Source: Gammaproteobacteria bacterium MedPE (GTDB lineage Bacteria > Pseudomonadota > Gammaproteobacteria > Enterobacterales > Psychrobiaceae). From it: a DNA stretch of 33,543 bases. Of this stretch, positions 24,237-33,241 are shown one piece after another. Each line of letters starts with the position of its first letter. The first letter of the stretch is position 1. The stretch is taken from NCBI GenBank assembly GCA_001874365.1, contig MPDF01000021.1:1-33543 (forward strand), given 5' to 3'. Below the pieces are notes generated by a model. It ran no database searches. It had not been told where the DNA came from and worked only from the letters and a program-made list of their open reading frames with translations. A program made the position numbers and the translations under genes.

Positions 24237-25994
24237 CTAATCAATGGTAATAGGTAATTTTCCGGTTGCTATAACATTGCTAAACAAAATCTGTGCTAAC
24301 GCGTAAAATGCTGCACCACACCATTGTCCGCTATTATCTTGGTAACAGTTGGCGTCAAAACTCGCAAGTGATATTGACGCTGCACTAATATAGGGTTGGC
24401 AATGATATGGGGCTTTTAACGACACAAAGACACTTCCAGCACCTAATTCCTTATGCTCTCTCAAGCAATCAATAACGGATAAAGGCGCTATTGCTTGTTG
24501 TGACATTGCATCAATGTCGTCCATTCCGCCCAAATCAACCACACTTCGTTTATCTTCTATGCCAATGATAACTAGATGATTCGGCCGTGCCTTGATCTCG
24601 CTCAGCTGAGGTAAAATCAGGCAGTGAATATCGAGACACCCAGCACTTTGTCGTTCTATACCCGTTTTTAGAGCCAATGCTTGCTCTAAGTTTGGCATGA
24701 CGATACTGCATGATTCAATTTGAGCAATATCAAGCGTCTGATGGCGTGATAGATTAATGATCGACCGCAGAGCTAACCTACGTTCAAATTCACGGTGCTT
24801 TTCATAATCCATTACTCCAGTTGATTGAGGTATGTCCATTTTGATCTTAAGAATTCGTCGATAAGATGCCATGACCTCACTTGCTAGTGCTTGGTCACAG
24901 ATGATGTGTTCAACTAATGAATCAACGAGCTGATAAAAACGCTTGATACCATCAGGATGGTGTACCTTAAATGGCATCAGCGCAATATCGACGCCTGCAC
25001 GAAATGTTTCCAAGACGGCTTCTAATGGCGTAAAGAATTCACTAATACTCGCCATGTCAAGCGCATCAGTGATGACAAGACCATTAAACCCCATTTCTTG
25101 ACGTAACTTCTCGGTAATTATTGTCCGTGATAGCGTCGCTGGTCTAATCATCTTTTGACCATGTTTATTGATGATAATCGAATCATCAAGCGCGGGATAT
25201 TGAATATGTGCTGTCATAATAAGCTCACATTGACCAGCGTCTATCGCCTCTTGAAATGGCATGAGGTCAACAGATTCAACAAAGCTTTTCGAATGCGTTA
25301 CACACGGCAACCCAGTATGGCTATCTGTCTGCGTATCACCGTGTCCAGGAAAGTGCTTAAAGGTTGCCAAAATCCCCTCACTTTTGAGACCTTGGGCAGT
25401 TGCGATACCCAGCTTGCCAACCATTTTGGGATCATCGCCAAACGAGCGAACATTAATTACCGGGTTTTCATGGTTAATATTTACGTCTACTGTTGGTGAA
25501 TGATTGACGTTTATACCAAGCTCACTGAGTTGTTCACCAATTAATAGGCCATTTTCATAAGCGAATTCAGTACTACTATCACACGTGGCACCAATTGCCA
25601 TATTGCCACTAAACGTGGGCCACTTTTCTTTAGGTAGTCTTGTTACGCGTCCGCCTTCTTGGTCAATTGATATCAACGCGGGTATTGCGGCTTGTGATTG
25701 CGATGCACTGCGTTGAATGGCTTGTGTTAGTGCTGATATTTGAGATTTAGATTGGCAGTTTTCCGCAAACAAAATGACGCCGCCAATATTTAATTGTGAC
25801 AGTAACCGCCCTAACTGAGTCGGCAACTTTGTCACGCCAGCGCGATTGCAATGACTACTTTGATAGCCAATGAGCTGGTTTTCGCTACTCCTTGACAGAT
25901 CCTCATCGTTAAAATAACGAATATCTATCATCAACTTTTGACCAATCGCGATCCGTAGTTCGTCGCGACTGACAGCTGATTTAACGGAATCCAT
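24237..25994 (-). CDS. GH3 beta-N-acetylhexosaminidase with extra C-terminal domain
   Basis: The enzyme removes terminal N-acetylglucosamine, from muropeptides or chitin oligomers. The N-terminal TIM barrel has KHFPGHGDT (213-221), the NagZ-type Asp-His dyad D224/H226 in TDSHTGLP, and the nucleophile D310 in VITDALDM. No signal peptide is seen, so it is probably cytoplasmic. At 585 residues it is much longer than single-domain NagZ (about 340). Residues from about 400 on form a second alpha/beta domain, as in two-domain GH3 enzymes. It is last in an operon with yeaC and a zinc-ribbon gene. Confidence 0.88.
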   Translation of the reverse strand: MDSVKSAVSRDELRIAIGQKLMIDIRYFNDEDLSRSSENQLIGYQSSHCNRAGVTKLPTQLGRLLSQLNIGGVILFAENCQSKSQISALTQAIQRSASQSQAAIPALISIDQEGGRVTRLPKEKWPTFSGNMAIGATCDSSTEFAYENGLLIGEQLSELGINVNHSPTVDVNINHENPVINVRSFGDDPKMVGKLGIATAQGLKSEGILATFKHFPGHGDTQTDSHTGLPCVTHSKSFVESVDLMPFQEAIDAGQCELIMTAHIQYPALDDSIIINKHGQKMIRPATLSRTIITEKLRQEMGFNGLVITDALDMASISEFFTPLEAVLETFRAGVDIALMPFKVHHPDGIKRFYQLVDSLVEHIICDQALASEVMASYRRILKIKMDIPQSTGVMDYEKHREFERRLALRSIINLSRHQTLDIAQIESCSIVMPNLEQALALKTGIERQSAGCLDIHCLILPQLSEIKARPNHLVIIGIEDKRSVVDLGGMDDIDAMSQQAIAPLSVIDCLREHKELGAGSVFVSLKAPYHCQPYISAASISLASFDANCYQDNSGQWCGAAFYALAQILFSNVIATGKLPITID

Positions 25995-25997
25995 TAG

Positions 25998-26273
25998 TTA
26001 CTTATCGACTTTCTGACGTAGGATCTCTGTATCATTAAACTGATTTCGTAGCTGTGATTTACTGTGATGGTTAATGACGCCATCTTTACCCACAGTCATG
26101 TGATCAGTTTGTGATAAGTGTTTGCCTTGATACAACATCATCGCTTGAGTCGCCTGCTCTCGTTGGCTATCTTCTAATGCGACGCCGTTTGGCCACTTGC
26201 CTATCTCTACGGCCTGCTTTAGCACCTCATATACCTGAGGTGACATTGCATTGATTAGCTGGTCGATATTCAT
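25998..26273 (-). CDS. yeaC: YeaC/DUF1315 family protein
   Basis: A 91-residue soluble protein that aligns almost throughout with E. coli YeaC: NAMSPQVYEVLKQAVEIGKWPNGVALE (about residues 9-35), MLYQGKHLSQTDHMT and SKSQLRNQF. Its function is unknown. The ATG shares its A with the stop codon of the zinc-ribbon gene upstream (TAATG), and the GH3 ATG begins three bases after its own stop, so the three genes are very probably one transcript. Confidence 0.9.
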   Translation of the reverse strand: MNIDQLINAMSPQVYEVLKQAVEIGKWPNGVALEDSQREQATQAMMLYQGKHLSQTDHMTVGKDGVINHHSKSQLRNQFNDTEILRQKVDK

Positions 26274-26614
26274 TAGCGCTCGCTCTTATATTGTTTAGTT
26301 AGGTAGGCAATTCGCACACGATTAATCAAATACCACACTAACCCGAGAATAATGCCGCCCATTGCAATCCATTGTTGCATCTGTGGATCATTAATTGGGT
26401 CGTCCAGATAATAAAATATGAAGCCAGCAATACTGACAAATAGCGCTAGCATCGTCTGAAATTGAATTGATTGAATTGCTTTAATACGTTCAACGCGTTT
26501 TGAGCTCTGGGACTGCTCAAGGCTTTGCTCCGTTAATGATAAATCGCAATGAGGACATTCTTTTGCTTTGTCAGAAATTTGCTCGCTACACGACGGACAG
26601 CTGATAATTGCCAT
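26273..26614 (-). CDS. Zinc-ribbon membrane protein
   Basis: A 113-residue protein with an N-terminal zinc ribbon (CPSC at residues 6-9 and CPHC at 20-23), a polar linker with many Gln and Ser, and two membrane helices (about residues 55-70 and 82-100). The C-terminus is basic. Such zinc-ribbon proteins with membrane helices are widespread, but no function is established. AAAGG precedes the ATG, and a TAATAC-type -10 lies just upstream. It opens the operon with yeaC and the GH3 enzyme. Confidence 0.72.
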   Translation of the reverse strand: MAIISCPSCSEQISDKAKECPHCDLSLTEQSLEQSQSSKRVERIKAIQSIQFQTMLALFVSIAGFIFYYLDDPINDPQMQQWIAMGGIILGLVWYLINRVRIAYLTKQYKSER

Positions 26615-26674
26615 GTTTAACCTTTAGGTATTATTGTTTGGACTAGATCCTACCTGAGCACTTTTTCAAAGTAA

Positions 26675-26697
26675 ATAAAAAGCCCTCATATGAGGGC
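26675..26697 (-). terminator. Intrinsic terminator after the AGCS symporter gene
   Basis: The perfect palindrome GCCCTCATATGAGGGC (26682-26697) is followed on the minus strand by a T-tract (26681-26675). It separates the symporter gene from the zinc-ribbon operon. Confidence 0.88.
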
Positions 26698-26724
26698 CTC
26701 AACAACGTTATTCACGAATAGACC

Positions 26725-28386
26725 TTAATCATTTGGATTAAAATTCTTCCAATAATCTTTAACGGTCGTTTTCATTTCTTTCGCCAGCATTAAAATGCCA
26801 AATAGATTCGGAATTGTCATTAGTACGATGGCAACTGCCGCTAACGTCCAAACTAGGGTAGTATCAGCGAACGATGCCCAAAAGAAACCGCCAACATAGA
26901 ACACTCGATAGGTGTTAACCCATTTGCTACCCCACAAGTAAGTTACCGCGCGATCGCCATAATACGACCATGCAATTGCCGTCGAAAAAGCAAATAATAG
27001 TAAGCCAATTGATACAATATATTGGCCATACTCACCGAAATAGCCTTGTTTAAATGCAATCGTTGTTAACTTTGCGGAGTGAACTAATGATTTACCTGTC
27101 ACATCAACAGCATTATTTGTTAACTCTCCATCTACCACGTCGAGTGCGCCATTAAATGGCTGGCCATCAATGCTATAACTCACTTCTTCAGCAATCGAAC
27201 GTGAGGCTAGCAACGTATATCCCGTATTAGTCGCCTTACCATCAATGACTTGGAACGAGCCATTAAAGTTTTCGATGTTAGTGCTGTCATCTTCGTTGAT
27301 AAGTTTGAATAATTCTTTGCGATCACTATCGACCTTATCGCTGATAGTACCTGCCATGTATGTCATGTCCGAACGTTGAAATTCATTTTCAAATTTTTGA
27401 TTCCAAACGCCTGATGACAAAATAACCATACCTGTCAACGTACAAATAATAATAGTATCGATAAACGGTTCTAAAATTGACACCATACCTTCAGCCACAG
27501 GCTGATCCGTTTTAGCAGAAGCATGTGCTATTGGTGCGCTACCCTGGCCCGCTTCATTTGAGAACAAGCCACGGTTTACACCACGGTTGAACGCATAGGC
27601 GAAACTCGCACCAAGGAATCCACCAACAGCAGCTGACCCTGTAAATGCGTATTCAAATACAGATAGAAATGACGGTACTAAATTATCGATGTTATAGAAA
27701 ATTACCGCTAACGCACCGATGATATAAATCACCGACATAAACGGAACTATCGTTGACGTTACTTTAGCGATTCGAGAAATGCCGCCTAAAATTACCAACG
27801 CTAGCACAATTGAAAGTACGCCACCCGCAAGCATACGGTCAATACCAAAGGTGTCTTGCAGACCCACCGTAATATTATTAACTTGGGGCATGTTACCTGT
27901 GCCAAACGACGATATGATGGTTGCGATTGCAAAAATCACCGCTAACCACTTCATGTTCAAGCCTTTGTCCATATAATACATTGGACCACCAGCCATGGTA
28001 CCGTCTTCCACTTGATCGCGATATTTATGCGATAAAGTCACCTCTACAAATTTTGTCGTCATCCCAAAAAATGCGGTCGCCCACATCCAGAATAACGCTG
28101 CAGGACCACCTAAGAATAAGGCGAAAGCAACACCACCTATATTTCCCGTACCGACAGTACCTGATAACGCTGTAGCAAGCGCTTGAAAATGAGTAGTATC
28201 GCCCTTGTCATCTTTCTTTGCATATTTGCCTGTAACAACATTCCATGCGTGTTTGAAGTATCTGACTTGGGGAAATCCAAGATAAAGGGTAAAAAATAAA
28301 CCGGTTCCTAATAATAGAAACGGAAAGTATTGAGCACTCCCGAGATAACCGTCGAGAAATGTTAAAAAATTATGTATGGCTTCCAC
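26725..28386 (-). CDS. AGCS-family Na+:alanine/glycine symporter with inserted domain
   Basis: The protein couples Na+ entry to uptake of small amino acids. Family signatures are [13 protein letters not shown] (about residues 75-87) and [19 protein letters not shown] (271-289). Residues about 330-435 form a soluble insertion between SGVWN at the end of one helix and [12 protein letters not shown], where the family normally has a short loop. This brings the total to 553, against the usual 450-490. The insertion contains two copies of an FNGxxxVxDG repeat. It starts at GTG, with AAGGAAG five bases before. Substrate specificity cannot be read from the sequence. Confidence 0.92.
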   Translation of the reverse strand: MEAIHNFLTFLDGYLGSAQYFPFLLLGTGLFFTLYLGFPQVRYFKHAWNVVTGKYAKKDDKGDTTHFQALATALSGTVGTGNIGGVAFALFLGGPAALFWMWATAFFGMTTKFVEVTLSHKYRDQVEDGTMAGGPMYYMDKGLNMKWLAVIFAIATIISSFGTGNMPQVNNITVGLQDTFGIDRMLAGGVLSIVLALVILGGISRIAKVTSTIVPFMSVIYIIGALAVIFYNIDNLVPSFLSVFEYAFTGSAAVGGFLGASFAYAFNRGVNRGLFSNEAGQGSAPIAHASAKTDQPVAEGMVSILEPFIDTIIICTLTGMVILSSGVWNQKFENEFQRSDMTYMAGTISDKVDSDRKELFKLINEDDSTNIENFNGSFQVIDGKATNTGYTLLASRSIAEEVSYSIDGQPFNGALDVVDGELTNNAVDVTGKSLVHSAKLTTIAFKQGYFGEYGQYIVSIGLLLFAFSTAIAWSYYGDRAVTYLWGSKWVNTYRVFYVGGFFWASFADTTLVWTLAAVAIVLMTIPNLFGILMLAKEMKTTVKDYWKNFNPND

Positions 28387-28506
28387 ACTAACTTCCTTAA
28401 ATTATAATTATTTTTGTGACGGACTCGATCATAACCCAATATCAATCAACAATTAAGATAGAACCCTATAGTTTATAAATTTTCTTTGTAACTTAATTTG
28501 GACAAT

Positions 28507-28530
28507 AAAAAGCCCACCAAATGGTGGGCT
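28507..28530 (-). terminator. Intrinsic terminator after psrA
   Basis: An eight-base stem (AGCCCACC/GGTGGGCT, 28511-28530) with a four-base loop is followed on the minus strand by TTTT. Confidence 0.82.
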
Positions 28531-28540
28531 ACATTTTACA

Positions 28541-29173
28541 TTATTTTGCTGGACTGCTTACACCAGCTGCGATGAACGGAATAACGCGATGGATCAGTCC
28601 TTCAATATCGACGTCGGCCCCAAAATCGGCTTTCGCAATATCGATAAGCGCCTTGCTTGATGCCATCGTGAACACCACAGAACCTAACGTAAAGTGTAAA
28701 CGCCAAAATATTTCTTCTTTCGACAAATGCGGATTAGCTTCACGTACTACATGATTAAACAGACCAACGACTTTGCCGTAATGAGTCATGATGTACCAAC
28801 GAAGGTGCCCTTGACTCTCAACATAGCCGCGCCCTAATAGGCTTAAGAAAACTGTCGTTCCTTGATGTTTGAACGAATCAAGCGCTAACAATGGCTCTAT
28901 CAAACAGTTAAACACTTGAATTTGGTCAACACGCTTTTCGTCATCGACTAATGCTTGAAGTGACGACTCTAGTGCGGGTGCAAATACATCAAGGTATCTT
29001 GCGAGTACAGCTTGGATAAGTTCTTTCTTCGAGCCAAAATGATAGTTAACCGATGCAAGGTTCACTTCAGCCTGACTGGTAATAAGTCGTAACGAGGTAT
29101 CCGCAAAACCGCGCTCTGCAAATAGTTGCTCGGCAGCGTTAAGAATTTTTGTTTTTGTGTCTATTTTCTGCAC
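28541..29173 (-). CDS. psrA: PsrA-type TetR-family regulator
   Basis: The 210-residue regulator closely resembles Pseudomonas PsrA, a fatty-acid-responsive TetR protein controlling beta-oxidation and stationary-phase genes. The helix-turn-helix part AEQLFAERGFADTSLRLIT...NLASVNYHFGSK is nearly identical to PsrA, and the C-terminal SQGHLRWYI and FWRLHFTLGSVVF fit too. I chose GTG 29173, which has AGGA eight bases upstream. The longer frame starts at TTG 29197 inside the operator palindrome. A matching AAAC/GTTT operator immediately upstream suggests autorepression. Confidence 0.88.
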   Translation of the reverse strand: MQKIDTKTKILNAAEQLFAERGFADTSLRLITSQAEVNLASVNYHFGSKKELIQAVLARYLDVFAPALESSLQALVDDEKRVDQIQVFNCLIEPLLALDSFKHQGTTVFLSLLGRGYVESQGHLRWYIMTHYGKVVGLFNHVVREANPHLSKEEIFWRLHFTLGSVVFTMASSKALIDIAKADFGADVDIEGLIHRVIPFIAAGVSSPAK

Positions 29174-29190
29174 ACTACTTTTCCTATCAT

Positions 29191-29206
29191 TAAACAAACG
29201 TTTAAA
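29191..29206. promoter_or_regulatory. PsrA-like operator TTAAAC-N4-GTTTAA
   Basis: A perfect six-base inverted repeat lies just before the psrA ribosome-binding site. PsrA operators described in gammaproteobacteria have AAAC/GTTT arms of this kind, so it is probably the autoregulatory site. Confidence 0.6.
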
Positions 29207-29324
29207 ATATAACGTCTATAAAAACTGTGTCAAGTGCGAAAGTATACGCTAATAAAATGAGAAAAAGAACCTTGCGTTTTAGCGGTTTAATCACCTAATG
29301 CATGATAAAAGACTTGTATAGTAA

Positions 29325-29364
29325 ATAAAAAAACGCCGCTTAATTTAAAAAATCAAACGGCGTT
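29325..29364 (-). terminator. Terminator after the S9 peptidase gene
   Basis: A seven-base GC-rich stem (AACGCCG/CGGCGTT, 29332-29364) with a 19-base loop is followed on the minus strand by a seven-base T-tract. The large loop makes it weaker than the other terminators here. Confidence 0.7.
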
Positions 29365-29383
29365 GCAAGAACTTATCAGTTAA

Positions 29384-31426
29384 TTATTTAGTGAATTTGT
29401 CCATCCAACTAATGACAGCATCATACCACTGCACTTTATTATCTTTGTCCAATATCCAATGATTTTCCTGCGGGAAGACAATCAATTGAGACTCAATCTT
29501 TTTGCTTTGCAGGACCGTAAATGCTGCAAGTCCTTGGCCATATGGCACTCGGAAATCTTTCTCGCCATGAATCACTAACATTGGCGTTTTCCAGTTATCG
29601 ACAAAGTTAACGGGATTAAACTTTTCGTAATTCTTAGGCACTTGAGCATAACTGCCCCCAAAATCGTAACTAGGGAACCAAAGTTCTTCAGTGACATTGT
29701 AAAACATCCGCATGTCAAACAGACCAGCATGGTTTACTAGGCACTTAAATTGTTCATTCCAATTACCAGCGATCCAATTAACCATATAGCCACCATATGA
29801 TGCACCCAACGCACACGCATTATTGCTATCAAGCCATGGTTGCTGGCTTGTTACTGCCACGAGGCCTTTTTGAAGATCTTCTAACGGTTTACCACCCCAA
29901 TCTTGATTAATGGAATCGGTAAATTGTTGGCCGTAGCCCGTGGAACCGTGGAAGTCGATCATGACAACGCCATAGCCTGCACCGGCCCATAATTGGGGAT
30001 TCCAACGCGTTGACCATGAGTTCCCAAAAGACCCTTGCGGACCGCCGTGAATTAAAAATGCAACTGGGTATTTCTCGCCGGCTTTATAGTCACTTGGTTT
30101 TACCCAATAACCATACACGGTTTCATCATTCCACCCCTTAAATGAAAACTGTGAAAATTGTCCGAAATCTACGTCTTTTAACTTTTCTTTATTTACGTTA
30201 GTGAGCTGTTCAACATGTACGCCGTCAAAACTTACTTTATATAATTGGCCGGGATTATTAAGTGCTTTCTTTTTAATAACGACATCATTGCCAGCAACGC
30301 CGACGATGTTAGCGCTACCCTCGCCTTGGATCTGTTTAATATCACCAAATTGAATATTAATCATAAATACAGATACCTGCCCAATATCTTGAGCAGTAAC
30401 AATAAGATTACGACTATCAGGCGCAAACATTAATTGCCTTGCCGATCTGTCCCATAATGGCGCAACTTCTTTTACAGTTCCTGTGACCAGATCTTTCAGC
30501 ATAATAGCAAAGCGATCAGATTCAGCGCCGGGCTTTTCCATCGCAACATAAGCCATATAACGGCCATCCGGTGAGAATGTAGGATGTGCATCCCAGGCTT
30601 GATTTTTTTCCGTGAGGTTTTTGCGGTTCTCGCCCTTTACATCAACCTGCCATAAATCGTAATTAGTATGACCTGCTTGTGTCGTAGAGGGCGCCTTAGC
30701 AGTATAAACAATGTGATTATTGTCAGGTGTAAACGTTACTTCTTCCATGCCAGAGAACGGTTTTGCTGGCGTGTCAGTCGCCAAACCTTGAGTAATGTCT
30801 GTCACTTGCGTGATAACTTTGTCGCCAAGGTTAGCAACAAATAAATGTTTATAGCTTCCGTCTTTCCACGTGTCCCAATGGCGTACCATCAGCTGATTGT
30901 AAACCTTACCAGCATTAGGAGTCGCTTTTTGTGCTGCGAACTTATCTGCACTACAACGAAGCGACTGACAGTCATTGAACGCAGACATCGATAGGACAAT
31001 TTTGCTACTGTCTGACGCTATCTTAAAACCTTCGACCGTTAGTGGAAGGTTAGTGACCTGTTTAGCTTCCCCGCCCGTTAATGGTAAGTTCCAAACCTGA
31101 GGACTACCACTGCGGCTACTAATGAAATAGATGGACGAATTATCATGACTCCACACAACACTATGCTCTGTCGATGCATGGTTTGTGAGCTGTACATCTG
31201 ACTGTTGTTGATTGAGACGTTTTAGAAACAAATTAGATAAAGTCGATTTACCATCAATTGTCTTTAACCCATAAACCAAGGATGCGCCGTCTGGTGAAAC
31301 AGCGGATGAATGAATTGAATCTAATTGCGTAAGTGTACGTACGTCAAATCCTTTAGCGAATGTCATTGGCGTTGCAATTAATGCAGCAACCATCAATCCA
31401 TGAATCTTAGAAAATCGACCTTTCAT
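29384..31426 (-). CDS. Secreted S9 family prolyl oligopeptidase (DPP5-like)
   Basis: This exported serine peptidase releases short peptides, probably in the periplasm. The 680-residue protein begins with a signal peptide (cleavage near TFA at residue 24). Residues about 30-420 form a beta-propeller with WD40-like blades (VSPDG, WSHD, FSPDGRYMAY). The C-terminal alpha/beta-hydrolase domain carries catalytic Ser543 in GASYGGY, Asp624 in GEKDFRVP and His656 in ENHW. The frame can be read from 31498, but ATG 31426 has AAGG nine bases upstream and gives a proper signal peptide. A Fur-like site lies 21 bases before it. Confidence 0.93.
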   Translation of the reverse strand: MKGRFSKIHGLMVAALIATPMTFAKGFDVRTLTQLDSIHSSAVSPDGASLVYGLKTIDGKSTLSNLFLKRLNQQQSDVQLTNHASTEHSVVWSHDNSSIYFISSRSGSPQVWNLPLTGGEAKQVTNLPLTVEGFKIASDSSKIVLSMSAFNDCQSLRCSADKFAAQKATPNAGKVYNQLMVRHWDTWKDGSYKHLFVANLGDKVITQVTDITQGLATDTPAKPFSGMEEVTFTPDNNHIVYTAKAPSTTQAGHTNYDLWQVDVKGENRKNLTEKNQAWDAHPTFSPDGRYMAYVAMEKPGAESDRFAIMLKDLVTGTVKEVAPLWDRSARQLMFAPDSRNLIVTAQDIGQVSVFMINIQFGDIKQIQGEGSANIVGVAGNDVVIKKKALNNPGQLYKVSFDGVHVEQLTNVNKEKLKDVDFGQFSQFSFKGWNDETVYGYWVKPSDYKAGEKYPVAFLIHGGPQGSFGNSWSTRWNPQLWAGAGYGVVMIDFHGSTGYGQQFTDSINQDWGGKPLEDLQKGLVAVTSQQPWLDSNNACALGASYGGYMVNWIAGNWNEQFKCLVNHAGLFDMRMFYNVTEELWFPSYDFGGSYAQVPKNYEKFNPVNFVDNWKTPMLVIHGEKDFRVPYGQGLAAFTVLQSKKIESQLIVFPQENHWILDKDNKVQWYDAVISWMDKFTK

Positions 31427-31446
31427 GTCAATAAACCTTAAAAAAT

Positions 31447-31461
31447 TGAGAATTATTATTG
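31447..31461. promoter_or_regulatory. Fur-like site upstream of the S9 peptidase
   Basis: On the minus strand CAATAAT-A-ATTCTCA matches the 7-1-7 Fur motif (TGATAAT-N-ATTATCA) at 11 of 14 positions. It lies between the ATG and a GGTATA-GGG-TATACC inverted repeat (31463-31477) that includes a plausible -10. The region is A+T-rich, so chance matches are possible. Confidence 0.35.
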
Positions 31462-31528
31462 TGGTATAGGGTATACCAGTTTGATTTAAGGGGTGCAAAT
31501 AAATCCCTCACTTGAGCGCTATCTTTAC

Positions 31529-31556
31529 AAAAAAGGCACTCAAGTGAGTGCCTTTT
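31529..31556 (-). terminator. Intrinsic terminator after fumarase
   Basis: Twelve-base perfect arms (AAAAGGCACTCA and its complement) close on two bases, with a six-base T-tract on the minus strand. It isolates the fumarase transcript from the S9 peptidase gene. Confidence 0.88.
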
Positions 31557-31573
31557 GTACTGATGTTCTAAAA

Positions 31574-33085
31574 CTATGCTGGATCTTGTAATTTAACTTT
31601 CCACGTAGCTGGACCCGTTTCGTGGGCGTTATCACCCGTTGAATCAACGGCTACCGTTACTGGCATATCTTCAACTTCAAATTCATAAATGGCTTCCATC
31701 CCCAATTCTGGAAATGCAACAACACGTGCCTTTTTGATCGCTTTAGACACAAGATACGCTGCGCCCCCCACAGCCATTAGGTAAACAGATTTGTTGTCTT
31801 TAATCACTTCTACTGTTGCTGGACCGCGTTCCGCTTTACCGATAGTACCAAGTAAACCCGTCTCTTCGAGCATCATCTTAGTAAATTTATCCATACGCGT
31901 TGAAGTTGTTGGTCCAGCGGGACCAACAACTTCATCACCGACAGCGTCGACAGGACCAACGTAATAGATAAACTTACCGTTGAAATCTACACCAGCAGGT
32001 AAGCCTTCACCAGACGTTAACAGTTCTTGAATTTTCTTATGTGCAGCATCACGACCCGTTAAAATCTTGCCGCTAAGAAGTACTGTCTCACCCGTTTTCC
32101 ACTCTGCAATGTCTTCTTTAGCAAGGTTGTCAACATTCACACGACGTACATTCTCACCGACTTCCCATGTGATTTCAGGCCAATCTTCCAATTTAGGTGG
32201 TTGTAAGTCCGCAGGGCCGCTACCGTTTAAATGAAAGTGAACATGGCGGGTCGCTGCACAGTTCGGGATCATAACAACGGGTTTTGATGCCGCGTGTGTC
32301 GGTGCTGACTTAATTTTAATATCTAATACGGTATGTACACCACCAAGACCTTGAGCCCCTATGCCAAGTTTGTTAACACCATTAAAGATATCTAAACGCA
32401 ATTGCTCTTCGCCAGACTGCGGTCCATTTTCAATCAACTCATTAATATCAATACTTTCCATTAATGACTCTTTAGCCATGACCGCTGCTTTTTCAGCCGT
32501 ACCGCCAATACCTATGCCAAGCATACCCGGTGGACACCAGCCTGCACCCATCGTAGGTACCGTTTTCAACACCCAATCTTCGATTGAATCGCTTGGGTTT
32601 AGCATAACCATTTTCGATTTATTTTCACTACCGCCGCCCTTTGCAGCAATCATCACTTCAACTTCGTCTCCAGCAACCATGTCGATGTGAACGACTGCAG
32701 GCGTATTGTCTTTGGTATTTTTACGACTACCAGCTGGATCAGCAACAATAGAGGCGCGAAGTGGGTTATCAGCATTGTTATAAGCACGGCGCACACCTTC
32801 ATCAACCATCTCTTGAACAGTTAAGTCGGAATCCCAGCGAACATTCATACCAATTTTAACAAAACACGTCACAATGCCAGTGTCTTGACATAGTGGACGA
32901 TGTCCTTCGGCTGACATACGAGAATTGATTAGGATTTGTGCCATAGCATCCTTTGCAGCGCTACTTTGTTCCGTGTTGTACGCCTTTTCCATCGCGTCAA
33001 TGAAGTCTTTTGGATGGTAGTAAGAAATGTACTGCAGTGCGTCTTCAATACTGTCGACGAAATCTGCTTTTTTGATTACTGACAT
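31574..33085 (-). CDS. fumA: Class I iron-sulfur fumarate hydratase
   Basis: The enzyme interconverts fumarate and malate in the TCA cycle using an oxygen-sensitive [4Fe-4S] cluster. The single 503-residue chain fuses the alpha and beta parts of class I hydratases. The probable cluster cysteines are C66 (RPLCQDTG), C184 (GAGWCPPGMLG) and C276 (PNCAATRHVHF). GPAGPTTSTRMDKF in the beta part is typical of the active site. The ATG at 33085 gives the full-length N-terminus. It is divergent from pabB. The symbol is by E. coli analogy; fumA and fumB cannot be told apart. Confidence 0.95.
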   Translation of the reverse strand: MSVIKKADFVDSIEDALQYISYYHPKDFIDAMEKAYNTEQSSAAKDAMAQILINSRMSAEGHRPLCQDTGIVTCFVKIGMNVRWDSDLTVQEMVDEGVRRAYNNADNPLRASIVADPAGSRKNTKDNTPAVVHIDMVAGDEVEVMIAAKGGGSENKSKMVMLNPSDSIEDWVLKTVPTMGAGWCPPGMLGIGIGGTAEKAAVMAKESLMESIDINELIENGPQSGEEQLRLDIFNGVNKLGIGAQGLGGVHTVLDIKIKSAPTHAASKPVVMIPNCAATRHVHFHLNGSGPADLQPPKLEDWPEITWEVGENVRRVNVDNLAKEDIAEWKTGETVLLSGKILTGRDAAHKKIQELLTSGEGLPAGVDFNGKFIYYVGPVDAVGDEVVGPAGPTTSTRMDKFTKMMLEETGLLGTIGKAERGPATVEVIKDNKSVYLMAVGGAAYLVSKAIKKARVVAFPELGMEAIYEFEVEDMPVTVAVDSTGDNAHETGPATWKVKLQDPA

Positions 33086-33241
33086 TAAAATCCCCTTCGG
33101 ATTGCTTCTATTACTTTATTAGGATTAAGTTGTTAACGAGATAGAACAGCGCTAAAACTTTTTATTATTTAAGTATATAATACCTTGCAATAAAGTCACT
33201 AGCCAAGTGCTACCATCGTCCAAGAGCAGTAAAAGGTTAAA

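Noticed and set aside
31427-31498. N-terminal extension of the S9 peptidase
   Set aside because: It would place a non-signal sequence before a good signal peptide and covers the promoter region.
31507-31550. CTCACTTGAG near the fumarase terminator can pair with the terminator arm
   Set aside because: It lies downstream of the terminator on the transcribed strand, so it cannot act as an antiterminator; probably a decayed or chance repeat.
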